Both the position numbers and the translations under genes were made by a program. This document shows positions 36,517 to 45,346 of a DNA stretch of 64,000 nucleotides, in pieces. The stretch is from assembly GCF_900113665.1 (NCBI RefSeq), contig NZ_FOQD01000008.1, positions 1 to 64,000 on the forward strand, read 5' to 3'. Position 1 is the stretch's first letter, and each line of letters starts with the position of its first letter. The notes beneath the pieces are model-generated. The model did not search any database. It saw only the letters and a program-made list of their open reading frames with translations, and was not told where the DNA came from. This DNA is from Planctomicrobium piriforme (GTDB lineage: Bacteria; Planctomycetota; Planctomycetia; Planctomycetales; Planctomycetaceae).

Positions 36517-38154
36517 ATGGTCGTTGAGATTGCCCCATTTCATCTTTTGCCGGCCCTGGTGCACTGGCTGCTGGTGCTGGTGGCGTGTGCGTTTGCCGGG
36601 CTGGCGGTGGGTTTTGTCGCCTCGCTGGCCGCTTACGGCGCGGCTGGTCCCCGGATGTTCGCGCTGACGATCAAACGCGGCGTCCGCGACTTGCTGCTGC
36701 TGTCGCCCAAGCGCATCGGCGCGATCGCGACCTTGACGTTTAAGGAAGCCCAGCGCCGCAAGGCGTTCATGATCGGCTTTGTGTTCCTGTTGCTGTTCAT
36801 GTTCGGCGGGTGGTTCCTCGGCGGCACCAGTTCAGAACGGGTGGCCAAGCCGTTCATCATCTTTGTGATGACCGCCATGAGCTTCCTGCTCATCATGATG
36901 GCGTTACTGGTCTCCTGCTGGGGGATTCCCGCCGACATCAAGGCGCGGTCGCTGCATACCGTGGTGACCAAGCCCGTCCGCCGCAGCGAAATCGTCCTCG
37001 GCCGCATGCTCGGATATGCCGGCGTGCTGACGGTGGTACTCGTGGTGACATCGGTGTTCGGGTACTTCTGGATCTGGCAGAAAGTTCCGGCGCAATCGCA
37101 AAATCAGCTCATTGCCCGTGTGCCGCACTACGCCGCCGAACTCAATTTCCTTGACCGCACCGGTGCGGAGGGGAAAACGGGCATCAACGTCGGCGACATC
37201 TGGGACTACCGCAGCTTTATTGAAGGAGGCACCAACGCCCGGGCCATCTGGACCTTCAAGGATCTCGATGTCGGACGCATGAAACGGGACGGAAAACTGC
37301 GTCTCGAACAGTCGTTCGAAGCCTTCCGGACCTATAAGGGGGATGTGAATCAGCAACTGCGATACACCCTCTCGCTGTACAACCCCAACACGAAGGTCCG
37401 TGTCCCGATCGGAACCTTCCCCGTGCAGGAACACTCGGCCAATGCTGCGGCAACGACCGTCGACATCCCGGCCGAACTGGTCTACCGCGACAGCTTCGAC
37501 CTCGATGCCCCCGAGAAGAAAGTCAATCTGTTCACCGACCTGCTGAACGGCGACGAACTGACCGTCGAGATCGGCGCACTCGAAACGCAGCAATACATCG
37601 GGGTCGCCAAACCGGACATGTTCGTCCGCATGCCGGACCGCACGTTCCTGGCGACCTACGCCAAGGCGAGCTTCGGTCTGTGGCTGCTGCTGATGCTGAT
37701 TGTGATTATCGGCACCACCGCCAGTTGCTTTGTGAAAGGCCCTGTCGCGACGATTCTGACTGGCAGCCTGATCTTCGTCGGCTTCGTGTTCCGCAACCGC
37801 ATCGACAAGGTGCTGGGCGATCTGTCGATGAATAAAGGTCCGATCGGCGGCGGTTCGTTTGAGTCCTCCTACCGCCTGCTGACGCAGATGAACGAAGTCA
37901 GTCCGCTGCCTGAAAACATCGGGACTGACATCATCAAGACCCTCGATCAGGGGGTGTTCGGGATGTTGCGGGTGGTGAATGCCCTCATCCCCGACATGCA
38001 GTACTTCAATACCAGCGAATACCCTGCCAACGGGTTTGACGTCCCCTGGGGAGCGATGCTGCTTCCGAGTCTGGCGATCACCCTCGGCTTCTTTTTTCCT
38101 CTCGTTATCCTCGGTTATTTCAGCCTGCAACTGCGGGAGCTTGAACACAAATGA
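36517..38154 (+). CDS. ABC-2 family permease with large extracytoplasmic domain
   Basis: 545 aa, GAAGG seven bases before the ATG. Two helices near the N-terminus (LVHWLLVLVACAFAGLAVGFVASL) precede the first ABC-2 loop TLTFKEAQRRKAFMIGFVF. After helices to ~180, an extracytoplasmic beta-rich domain (about 190-370) contains LRYTLSLYNPNTKVRVPIG. More helices follow, ending in LGYFSLQLRELEHK. Similar permeases occur in gliding/secretion ABC systems. Its stop overlaps the next ATG as ATGA, so translation is coupled. Confidence 0.78.
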   Translation: MVVEIAPFHLLPALVHWLLVLVACAFAGLAVGFVASLAAYGAAGPRMFALTIKRGVRDLLLLSPKRIGAIATLTFKEAQRRKAFMIGFVFLLLFMFGGWFLGGTSSERVAKPFIIFVMTAMSFLLIMMALLVSCWGIPADIKARSLHTVVTKPVRRSEIVLGRMLGYAGVLTVVLVVTSVFGYFWIWQKVPAQSQNQLIARVPHYAAELNFLDRTGAEGKTGINVGDIWDYRSFIEGGTNARAIWTFKDLDVGRMKRDGKLRLEQSFEAFRTYKGDVNQQLRYTLSLYNPNTKVRVPIGTFPVQEHSANAAATTVDIPAELVYRDSFDLDAPEKKVNLFTDLLNGDELTVEIGALETQQYIGVAKPDMFVRMPDRTFLATYAKASFGLWLLLMLIVIIGTTASCFVKGPVATILTGSLIFVGFVFRNRIDKVLGDLSMNKGPIGGGSFESSYRLLTQMNEVSPLPENIGTDIIKTLDQGVFGMLRVVNALIPDMQYFNTSEYPANGFDVPWGAMLLPSLAITLGFFFPLVILGYFSLQLRELEHK

Positions 38155-39581
38155 ACCAGCTCACTGTTGGTCAACGTAAGATGATCTATGCCGGCACGGC
38201 GGTCGTGCTGCTGATTCCGATCATTCTGCTCGGGGCTCCGGCCTCCAAGAGCGGCGGCGGCACGCCAGCCTGGCTGGCGCAATCCCGCGAGAAGAACGAT
38301 CTCGGCGAGGCGAGCCTGGGGGATGTCGACCCCACCAGCGCCACGATGAACCTCGTGTTGCTCGGCATGCGGGGGGTCGCGGCCAGCGTCCTCTGGAGCA
38401 AGGCCGACGAATACAAGGACAAGAAGAACTTTTCGCAGCTCGAACAGACTGTCGAGTCGATCATTCTCCTCCAGCCGCACTTCAAGTCGGTCTGGCGCTA
38501 TCAGGCGTGGAACCTGGCCTACAACGTGTCGAACGAGTGCGATGCCGTCGCCGACCGTTTTTACTGGGTGAAGCGCGGGGCGAAGTTCCTGCAGCGCGGC
38601 GTCGCGCGGAACCGTCTGGTGCCTGAGCTCTACTTTGACATGGGGACGTTCGTCGGCAACAAGCTGGGGAATGCCGACGAGAAGCAGACTTACCGCAAGT
38701 TCTTCCGCGTCGACCCTGATGAAGCCCGCTGGAAGGGGGGGCCGGACGAAGAGATCAACCCCAAGGGGGAAGATAACTACCTCGTCGCCCGGGACTGGTA
38801 TGAACGCGCCAACAAGGTGCTGGAGAACAAAGGGGTCGAACAGCACACGATGGACCTGGCTCTGTTCCTGGCTTACCCCTACCGTTCGTTGATGTCGTAT
38901 GCACAAGTCATGCAGAAAGACGGCGTGCAGGCTGACCTCGACTCGATGACGCCGGAACAGGTGAAGACGGCGTACATGGAATGGGCCAAAACAGTGCGCG
39001 GCGCCTGGGATCAGGCGTATGACGAATGGACCAACATCTATGGCCGCCGCAAGTTTGCTTCGGCCGGATTCGGCACCCTGCTGCTCGAGAACGACGAGAG
39101 CGGCCTGAAGGAACTGGCCGAAATCGCCAAGGAAGAAAACGTCACTTACGAGCAGAAGAAAGAATGGCAGGATCGCTATCGCAAGCTGACCTCCTACCCT
39201 TACTGGAAACTGCACTGTGATATCGAAAAGCGGGAAACGATGACGCAGGCCCGGTATCACCTGGCCGAAGGCCGCCGTCTCTATCGCGAAGTTCAGGACT
39301 TCGATGCGGCCCGGGCGAATCTCGAACAGGGACTCGGCGAACTGGCTCAGGTGGTCCGCGAGTATCAGGTGAATGCCGAGACGAATCTGGTGGTCTCCGA
39401 TGAAGAGGAGATCATTGAAGAAGCCCTGAAGGCGATCATTATCTGGCGTCAGGTGATGGAACTCCTCGGCCAGCCGATTCCAGAGAATTATCCGCTGAAG
39501 GAACTCTGGGTGATTCCAGAACTGCAAGGCCAGCGCGACGAACTGCAGTTGCGGTTCCAGCAATGGAACGGCACGCTGTAA
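38151..39581 (+). CDS. Membrane-anchored helical-repeat protein of the ABC operon
   Basis: 476 aa. A single N-terminal membrane helix (MIYAGTAVVLLIPIILLGA) is followed by a long charged all-helical region that looks like TPR-type repeats: LEQTVESIILLQPHFKSVWRYQAWNLAY and ARYHLAEGRRLYREVQDFDAARANLEQG. Most of the protein would lie outside the cytoplasm. It overlaps the permease gene by four bases and so is probably a dedicated partner, for example an accessory or cargo-handling subunit. No catalytic motif; no named family recognised. Confidence 0.7.
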   Translation: MNQLTVGQRKMIYAGTAVVLLIPIILLGAPASKSGGGTPAWLAQSREKNDLGEASLGDVDPTSATMNLVLLGMRGVAASVLWSKADEYKDKKNFSQLEQTVESIILLQPHFKSVWRYQAWNLAYNVSNECDAVADRFYWVKRGAKFLQRGVARNRLVPELYFDMGTFVGNKLGNADEKQTYRKFFRVDPDEARWKGGPDEEINPKGEDNYLVARDWYERANKVLENKGVEQHTMDLALFLAYPYRSLMSYAQVMQKDGVQADLDSMTPEQVKTAYMEWAKTVRGAWDQAYDEWTNIYGRRKFASAGFGTLLLENDESGLKELAEIAKEENVTYEQKKEWQDRYRKLTSYPYWKLHCDIEKRETMTQARYHLAEGRRLYREVQDFDAARANLEQGLGELAQVVREYQVNAETNLVVSDEEEIIEEALKAIIIWRQVMELLGQPIPENYPLKELWVIPELQGQRDELQLRFQQWNGTL

Positions 39582-39589
39582 GAGGGGAA

Positions 39590-39716
39590 GTTTTCAGTTC
39601 TCAGTGATCAGTTTTCAGTAAGAATTGAACGGCAACTAAGATTTGAATTTCGGTGAACCGTTTGTTTTGAATTTTACTGTCAACTGATAACTGACGACTG
39701 AAAACTACTGAGTCGA
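39590..39716. repeat. Inverted intergenic repeat, TCAGTTTTCAGT family
   Basis: AGTTTTCAGTTCTCAGTGATCAGTTTTCAGT near 39590-39620 pairs with AACTGATAACTGACGACTGAAAACT near 39682-39706. It lies directly after the ABC operon. Confidence 0.7.
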
Positions 39717-39721
39717 GCTCA

Positions 39722-39753
39722 CGCGGCCAGACCGGGAAACAGGTCTGGCCGCG
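39722..39753. terminator. Perfect 12-bp hairpin directly before the small membrane protein gene
   Basis: CGCGGCCAGACC (39722-39733) pairs with GGTCTGGCCGCG (39742-39753). It ends about ten bases before the GGAG ribosome site of the next gene and is followed by AGTCTTT. It could end the ABC operon message or, if read through, shape translation of the next gene. Confidence 0.6.
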
Positions 39754-39773
39754 AGTCTTTGGAGATGTCCGAC

Positions 39774-40187
39774 ATGGAACTGTTGAATTCCTTGTGGCAA
39801 GTCCTGGTCGCGGTCAGCGGACTGCTGAATGTCTTGCTGGCTTTGCTGCTGCCCTGGATGCCCCTCTTTGCATGGGTCGCCTTCTGGCTGCTGGCGGTCA
39901 ACTGGAAACAGCTTTATCCGGTGCTGCAGCGCGGCGGCTGGATCGGCGTTGTGCTGACGATGCTCGTCGCAATTTTCGCCTGGACGGCGATTGCCATTCC
40001 GGCTGGAGGGCAGCATCACCTGTTCGGGCTGCATGTCGACAACATGTTCGGCAAGACCGTCTACGTTTGCGGCCTGACCATGATCGCGTTTCTGTGCGGC
40101 ACGTTCCAACTCTCAGGCGGCTGCGACCGCTGGCTTCGCTTTGAACCAGAGGCTGCGAATTCAGAAGCTCCCGGCCAGTCGCATTGA
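39774..40187 (+). CDS. Small membrane protein of unknown function
   Basis: 137 aa with three or four membrane helices (LWQVLVAVSGLLNVLLALLL, WVAFWLLAV, GVVLTMLVAIFAWTAI, VYVCGLTMIAFLCGTF) and a short soluble tail. ATG 39774 has GGAG nine bases upstream; ATG 39765 is possible. A GGQHHLFGLHVDN loop between the last two helices contains three His. No family recognised. Confidence 0.65.
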   Translation: MELLNSLWQVLVAVSGLLNVLLALLLPWMPLFAWVAFWLLAVNWKQLYPVLQRGGWIGVVLTMLVAIFAWTAIAIPAGGQHHLFGLHVDNMFGKTVYVCGLTMIAFLCGTFQLSGGCDRWLRFEPEAANSEAPGQSH

Positions 40188-40195
40188 TGGGAGAA

Positions 40196-40343
40196 GTCTC
40201 ACGCGAAGGCGCAAAGACGCTAAGGTACTGCTTCTAAAGTGTCTTCACTCCCTGCGCCTCAGCGTCTCTGCACGAGGTTTCTCTTCTCGAAATGCCTTTC
40301 ACTGCCTGTGTTCTCTTTGCGCCTTCGCGGCTTTGCGTGAGAC
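40196..40343. repeat. Inverted intergenic repeat, GCGAAGGCGCAAAGAC family
   Basis: GTCTCACGCGAAGGCGCAAAGACGC (40196 on) is answered by TGCGCCTTCGCGGCTTTGCGTGAGAC (40318-40343). An inner copy reads GCGCCTCAGCGTCTCTGC. Located between the membrane protein gene and the convergent epmA gene. Confidence 0.7.
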
Positions 40344-40363
40344 TTCTGCATTCGCACGCAGCA

Positions 40364-41359
40364 TCAAGCCCGATCGAACGGGAAAGCGATGATCTCTTGA
40401 ATACTGGTCAGTCCCAGGCACCACATCGCCAGGCGATCAAAACCCAGGGCGACGCCTGCGCAGTCCGGCAAGGGGTGCATTGTCATCGCTTGTAGCAAAC
40501 GGCTTTCGACTGGGATCGCTGGTTTACCGGCGGCCAGTCGTTTTGCGTTCTGCTGCTGCATTCGCTGCTGCAGCTCGGCCGGCTCTGTGAGTTCGTGATA
40601 GCCGTTGCAGATCTCGATTCTGTTGAGATACAGCTCGAAACGCTCCGCCACAGGCGCGTCGCCCCCCCGAATTTTCGCGAGCGCCGCCTGACTCGCCGGG
40701 TAGTCGTAGACGAACACACCGCCGAGCTTTTGCAGAAAGGGTTCCACTTGCTCGGCCAGCAGTAGATTCAGCAGCCCGTCGCGATCGTGTTCGATCCCCG
40801 CCGGCAAGACGTGCGTCGTCCGCAGCGCCGCTGCCGCGAGTTCCTGCAGACTCGCCGTGAACGGGGACAGCCCAACGCTCTGCTGGAACGCCTGTTCGTA
40901 GCTCAGCCGGGAGAACGAGGGCAGGCTGCTGCTTGTGATCCAGCCTTGAGCGACGGCGGTTGAATGCAGCCGTTTCACTAACTGTTCGACGGCGTCCATT
41001 TGCACATGGTGGTCGGTTCCCCGTTCGTACCATTCGATCATCGTGAATTCGGGATTGTGCCGCGGACCGACTTCGTCCTGCCGAAACACCCGGGCGACTT
41101 CGAACACCTTGTCCGCTCCGGCGCAGAGTAGTCGTTTCAGTGCGAACTCGGGCGAAGTCTGCAGGTATCGCGTGCCTGAGTCTCCCATCGGAACCGCGAA
41201 CGGATCGATCCAGGCGTCGACGCAGCAGTCGGCTGAGAGAATGGGGGTCTGGACTTCGAAATGCCCGCGCTCCACAAAAAACGCCCGCACTTCCGCGAGC
41301 AGGAAAGCTCGCTGCCGCAATCGCAACAAGGTGGCCGATGGGAGTTCGTCGGAAGTCAT
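40364..41359 (-). CDS. epmA: Elongation factor P--(R)-beta-lysine ligase EpmA
   Basis: 331 aa, close to the family length of 325. A class II lysyl-tRNA-synthetase catalytic core without an anticodon domain: motif 1 region ILSADCCVDAWIDP, motif 2 FRQDEVGPRHNPEFTMIEWYE, and near the end ALGFDRLAMWCLGL. EpmA attaches lysine or beta-lysine to EF-P to relieve ribosome stalling at polyproline. The open frame runs to 41551 but that part is repeat DNA; ATG 41359 fits. The lysine 2,3-aminomutase EpmB and EF-P genes are not in this window. Confidence 0.88.
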   Translation of the reverse strand: MTSDELPSATLLRLRQRAFLLAEVRAFFVERGHFEVQTPILSADCCVDAWIDPFAVPMGDSGTRYLQTSPEFALKRLLCAGADKVFEVARVFRQDEVGPRHNPEFTMIEWYERGTDHHVQMDAVEQLVKRLHSTAVAQGWITSSSLPSFSRLSYEQAFQQSVGLSPFTASLQELAAAALRTTHVLPAGIEHDRDGLLNLLLAEQVEPFLQKLGGVFVYDYPASQAALAKIRGGDAPVAERFELYLNRIEICNGYHELTEPAELQQRMQQQNAKRLAAGKPAIPVESRLLQAMTMHPLPDCAGVALGFDRLAMWCLGLTSIQEIIAFPFDRA

Positions 41360-41370
41360 GGTTGAGTGAC

Positions 41371-41499
<129 letters not shown>

Positions 41500-41503
41500 A
41501 TGC

Positions 41504-41539
41504 CATTGTGCCGGACGCTTTGAAGCGTCCGGGACAATG
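41504..41539. terminator. Strong hairpin in the epmA/rsmH divergent region
   Basis: CATTGTGCCGGACGCTT pairs with AAGCGTCCGGGACAATG with one G-G mismatch and a two-base centre. It directly follows the heptamer array. The core CCGGACGCTT recurs in the hairpin at 50131-50160, so this is a dispersed element rather than a simple terminator of either divergent gene. Confidence 0.6.
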
Positions 41540-41628
41540 ATAGTGCATCATGCGAGTGCATGTTCAGGGGACTCCCGGCGCTGATATCGTGTGCATGTCC
41601 TTATTTTTCACATGATGAATTGACTGCC

Positions 41629-42684
41629 ATGACGGATGCTGAATCTTCCAAACCGCCGCGCCGGCCTCGCTATGCCGGGAAGAATCCGCGGCAATTTCAG
41701 GAGAAGTACAAGGAACACGCCCCGCAGGAGTATCCCGATGACGTGGCCAAGGTGCTGGCGTCCGGAAAAACTCCGGCCGGGACGCACCGACCGATCATGG
41801 TCAAAGAGATCCTGCAGGTTCTCGCCCCACAGCCCGGCCAGATCGCCGTCGACTGCACTCTCGGCTACGGAGGACATACGCAGGCACTGCTGACGGCCGT
41901 CGCCCCGACGGGGAAGGTCATTGGCATCGACGCCGATCCGGTCGAATTGCCGAAGACGCAGGCACGGCTGCAATCGCTCGGATTTGGAGAGGAATCGTTC
42001 GTCGCCGTGCGTGCGAATTTCGCCGGCCTCGCCCAACTGCTCCCCAGGCATGCCCCTGAAGGCGCAGACATGATTCTGGCCGACCTCGGGGTGTCGTCCA
42101 TGCAGCTCGATAACCCCGAGCGAGGGTTCACCTGGAAAGGGGATGCGCCCCTCGATATGCGGCTGAACCCACAAAAAGGGCCGACCGCCGCTGAACTGCT
42201 GTCGCGCATCGATGCCGACGAACTCGCCGGCCTGTTGACCGACAACTCGGATGAGCCGCTGGCCAAGGTGCTGGCCCACGCCATCACCAGTCGGCAAAGA
42301 TCTCGACCGCTGCAGACGACGAAAGACCTCGCGGAATTGATCCGGGAGTCGGCAGGCCGCTACTCGAACGATGCAGGCGATATCGAAACCACGGTCCGCC
42401 GCGTCTTTCAGGCAGTACGCATCGCCGTGAATAACGAACTCGATGTCCTCGACGCCTTCTTGAAGCAGCTCCCCTGGTGTCTGAAGCCAGGCGGTCGAGT
42501 GGCGATCCTCACGTTTCATTCCGGCGAAGACCGCCGCGTGAAACACCACTTCAAAGCCGGCCAGCGTGACGGACTGTATTCGTCCATCGCAGAGAACGTC
42601 ACCCGGGCCAGCGGCGAAGAACGCCGCGAGAATACCCGGTCGATTCCGGCAAAGCTGCGATGGGCGGTGAGGAGTGAGGCTTGA
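41629..42684 (+). CDS. rsmH: 16S rRNA (cytosine1402-N4)-methyltransferase RsmH
   Basis: 351 aa. The RsmH/MraW family is clear: HRPIMVKEILQVLAPQPG, VDCTLGYGGHTQALL (SAM site), GIDADP, ADMILADLGVSSMQLD, PERGFTWKGDAPLDMRL and GGRVAILTFHSGEDRRVKHHF at the end. It methylates N4 of C1402 in 16S rRNA. The N-terminal ~35 residues are a basic extension. ATG 41629 is chosen; the frame is open to 41560. In most bacteria rsmH leads the dcw division cluster; here no division or cell-wall genes accompany it. Confidence 0.92.
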   Translation: MTDAESSKPPRRPRYAGKNPRQFQEKYKEHAPQEYPDDVAKVLASGKTPAGTHRPIMVKEILQVLAPQPGQIAVDCTLGYGGHTQALLTAVAPTGKVIGIDADPVELPKTQARLQSLGFGEESFVAVRANFAGLAQLLPRHAPEGADMILADLGVSSMQLDNPERGFTWKGDAPLDMRLNPQKGPTAAELLSRIDADELAGLLTDNSDEPLAKVLAHAITSRQRSRPLQTTKDLAELIRESAGRYSNDAGDIETTVRRVFQAVRIAVNNELDVLDAFLKQLPWCLKPGGRVAILTFHSGEDRRVKHHFKAGQRDGLYSSIAENVTRASGEERRENTRSIPAKLRWAVRSEA

Positions 42685-42757
42685 GACGTGAGGCTTGAGG
42701 AGTGAGGTTCCTGAGGCAGCAGAGATTTGCTGATTGCTGACGGCTGATCGCTGACAG
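42684..42757. repeat. Simple repeat tract between rsmH and the next gene
   Basis: Repeated GTGAGGCTTGAG words are followed by GCTGATTGCTGACGGCTGATCGCTGACAGCT. Related GTCAGCTCTCAGC words follow each pilin-like gene at about 20064 and 20451. It lies between convergent genes. Confidence 0.5.
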
Positions 42758-43438
42758 CTACTTGATTGCCAGAATCTTCAGCGCTAAAAGTTCCTGCAGG
42801 CGGTCGAGCCAGCGGTCGCCGAGGGCAGCGTCGAGATGTCGCAGGACCATTCTGGTCGGCAAGGCCCCGCGGTTGAGCGACTTGAGGACCGGAGCGAGTT
42901 CTGTCTCGATCACAGCAGTCTGAACTTCTCCCGCCACCTGAAAGAACAAGACCTCGGCTGGGAGCGGTTCCGTCGTTTCCAGTAACAGTCGCGTCTGCAA
43001 CGTGGCCCAGACGTGCGTCGGATTCAGTTCGATCTCGGTGCCTGATTTGAGCATCCGCCGTTGCCAGCGCTGCATACCGCGCATCGCCAGTTCTTCAAAG
43101 CGTGCCTGAACGAGCCGTTTCGACAGCGAAATCGATTCGACGCTGTGCCGACTGAACAGGCAGGCGACCAAATCCCGCTGTTCAACGTCGATCGAACTCT
43201 GTTCGGCGAGCCAGTTCACGAAAGTTTCCGCGTCAATCCGCGCGAGTTCATCGCTCGAAACCAGATGCACATATTGCCCAATCAGCGAATCGAGCAGCGA
43301 AGTGAGATCGCGGTCGAGCCGTTGGGTATCGCTTTTGAACGGAATTGTCGCGGTCGGTGTTTTTACTGATTGTGAAGCGACGCGAAGGCTGGGAGATTTT
43401 TTTGTCACGAGCATCGAGGAGGGATGAACGGTCGACAT
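42758..43438 (-). CDS. Protein of unknown function
   Basis: 226 aa, cytoplasmic by sequence. The first ~45 residues are Ser/Thr-rich and unstructured; the rest is helical with LDRDLTSLLDSLIGQYVHLVS, DAETFVNWLAEQSSIDVEQRDLVACLF and a C-terminal LDAALGDRWLDRLQELLALKIL. No motif of a known enzyme. The start is uncertain between ATG 43438 and ATG 43414; neither has a clear ribosome site. The frame is open to 43531. Confidence 0.6.
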   Translation of the reverse strand: MSTVHPSSMLVTKKSPSLRVASQSVKTPTATIPFKSDTQRLDRDLTSLLDSLIGQYVHLVSSDELARIDAETFVNWLAEQSSIDVEQRDLVACLFSRHSVESISLSKRLVQARFEELAMRGMQRWQRRMLKSGTEIELNPTHVWATLQTRLLLETTEPLPAEVLFFQVAGEVQTAVIETELAPVLKSLNRGALPTRMVLRHLDAALGDRWLDRLQELLALKILAIK

Positions 43439-43927
43439 GGCTGTGGTCCGTAGGGGGTGGGTTTGAAACCTGAAGGCGCCGCGACGAGACGGATCGGCGA
43501 CGGGCATGTCCGTCCATCTCGTTCGCGGCACCCGGTTCAGTCAGGCCGGCATTCGGCCTGTCAGCGGTTGTTTCCGGGGTGTGACACAACCGCCGCAGAT
43601 GGCATCCGCATCCGAGCGCCCGCATGCGGTGTTCTCTGACAGGCAGAAAATGCAGGTGCAGTGCCGACACCTGCGAATTCACCGGTCCAATTACGCAGCC
43701 CACCCGGAGATTTCGGGTTACGTCAATTCCGCATGTTTTCGCGTACGGAACGGGGCGTCGTCAGGTTGTGGATCGCGACATCATTGTGAGTACGGTTTCC
43801 TGCAAATCGCCGGGAAGCGGCTCGCCGCTTGAAAGGGCGGATTTTCTCTGGTACGGTCCGATGGAAATCCGCTTCAACGTCCCTGCCGAGCTTGCGCGGA
43901 CGGTGTGTTAACGAGAAAGTCTTGCAG
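43439..43927. other. Long divergent region upstream of the IDH gene
   Basis: 489 bases with overlapping open frames on both strands but none with a ribosome site or recognisable product. It must contain promoters for both neighbours. No repeats were seen. Confidence 0.5.
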
Positions 43928-45106
43928 ATGTACAATGTGACGCTGATCCCAGGGGACGGCATTGGCCCAGAGATCGCCGAAGCGACCCGCCGCTGTGTGG
44001 ACGCCACCGGAGTGAAGATTGACTGGGATGTGCAGGAATGCGGGATCGAAGTCATCGAGAAGGAAAAGCAGATCCCGGATCGGGTGTTCGCTTCGATCAA
44101 GAAGAACGGCGTCGGCCTGAAAGCGCCGATCACCACCCCCATCGGTAAGGGGTTCCGCAGCGTGAACGTGCAGTTGCGACAGGAGCTGAACCTGTTTGCC
44201 TGCGTTCGCCCGTGCAAGCAGTACAAAGGGGTCCGCACCTACTTCGAAAACACGCCGGTCGACCTGGTGCTGATTCGCGAGAACACGGAAGACCTTTACG
44301 CTGGCGTTGAGTTTCAGGCGGGCCAGGAAAAGACCGCCCAGCTCATCAAGACGATCAACGAGTACGCCACCGGCAAGAAGATCGGCACTGCACCCAACCA
44401 GACCGGCATCAGCATCAAGCCGATCTCGTACGAAGGCACGCGTCGGATTTCCTCCTATGCGTTCGAATACGCCGCCAAGCAGGACCGCAAGATCGTCTCG
44501 TCGGTCTGCAAGGCGAACATCATGAAGTTCACCGACGGTCTGTGGTACGACGAAACGCGTGCCGTGGCCCTGGCGTACGGCGCGAAGTTCGAACAGCCGA
44601 GTCTCGCGGAAGGGGTCTCGCCTGACCCGGAACTGGTTGGCAAGGTGACCGACCTGGGGGGCAAGATCGAGTACAACGAGCGGCTCATCGACAACATGTG
44701 CATGCAGCTCGTGCAGAAGCCGGAACTGTACGACGTGATTCTGACGTCGAACTTGTACGGCGACATCCTCAGCGACCTGTGCGCCGGCCTGGTCGGCGGA
44801 CTGGGAGTCGCTCCCGGCGCCAATATCGGCACCGAAGGTGCCATCTTCGAGGCGACTCACGGCAGCGCCCCGAAATATAAGGGTCTCAACAAGGTCAATC
44901 CGGTGGCATTGATTCTTTCCGGCCGCATGATGCTCGAGCACCTCGGCGAGAAGGAGGCGGCGGCGAAGCTGGAACGGGCCGTTACCGCCGTTATCGCAGA
45001 AGGCAAAGACGTCACCTACGACATGAAGCCGGACCGCAACGACCCGACCGCCGTCGGCACCCAGGAAATGGCCGACGCCATCATCAAAAAGATGCAGGCA
45101 GAATAG
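43928..45106 (+). CDS. Isocitrate/isopropylmalate dehydrogenase family, NAD-type isocitrate dehydrogenase
   Basis: 392 aa. ATG 43928 has GAGAAAG upstream; it starts MYNVTLIPGDGIGPEI, the family N-terminus. Substrate residues lie in ITTPIGKGFRSVNVQLRQEL and LVLIRENTEDLYAGVE; the metal site is in NLYGDILSDLCAGLVGG; the adenine-nucleotide loop is FEATHGSAPKYKG. The pattern fits eukaryote-like NAD-dependent IDH, which turns isocitrate into 2-oxoglutarate in the TCA cycle; isopropylmalate or homoisocitrate dehydrogenase is less likely. sucD lies 4 kb downstream but not in the same unit. Confidence 0.82.
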   Translation: MYNVTLIPGDGIGPEIAEATRRCVDATGVKIDWDVQECGIEVIEKEKQIPDRVFASIKKNGVGLKAPITTPIGKGFRSVNVQLRQELNLFACVRPCKQYKGVRTYFENTPVDLVLIRENTEDLYAGVEFQAGQEKTAQLIKTINEYATGKKIGTAPNQTGISIKPISYEGTRRISSYAFEYAAKQDRKIVSSVCKANIMKFTDGLWYDETRAVALAYGAKFEQPSLAEGVSPDPELVGKVTDLGGKIEYNERLIDNMCMQLVQKPELYDVILTSNLYGDILSDLCAGLVGGLGVAPGANIGTEGAIFEATHGSAPKYKGLNKVNPVALILSGRMMLEHLGEKEAAAKLERAVTAVIAEGKDVTYDMKPDRNDPTAVGTQEMADAIIKKMQAE

Positions 45107-45242
45107 AAGAGTTTCGGATCGGCATCGATTCAACCATTCAGATGGCAGGCGGAAGCAGTTTTCCGGCTGTCATCATTTTTGCGCTTGCCGAGGACCAGAT
45201 CAGGTTGCCGAAAGTGCCCCAATTGCCCTGTTTTTGGAGCGA

Positions 45243-45336
45243 TTCTTATTAAAGGTTGCCTTTCACATGGAGCAGGAACTTGTCCATATTAAAGGCTGGC
45301 TTTAATATGGACACCGACTCACTTCCATATTAAAGG
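45243..45336. promoter_or_regulatory. Operator-like array upstream of fic
   Basis: Five copies of the half-site TCCATATTAAAGG. Copies 1-2 form an imperfect inverted pair (45244-45255 and 45259-45271). Copies 3-4 form a perfect 13-bp inverted pair (45282-45294 and 45300-45312, loop GCTGG). Copy 5 (45324-45336) ends ten bases before the TTG start, next to the ribosome site. The pairs are spaced about 40 bases apart. The arrangement suggests cooperative binding of a dimeric regulator, probably Fic itself. Confidence 0.75.
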
Positions 45337-45346
45337 CAGGACGACA

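Noticed and set aside
36904..39563. Long antisense frames (414 and 482 aa) over the ABC permease and its partner
   Set aside because: No recognisable domain or start signals, and the plus-strand genes overlap each other by four bases as a real operon.
43874..45133. 419-aa antisense frame over the IDH gene
   Set aside because: Mirrors a strongly conserved enzyme; composition (Leu/His/Val/Asp with no motifs) is that of a reverse frame.
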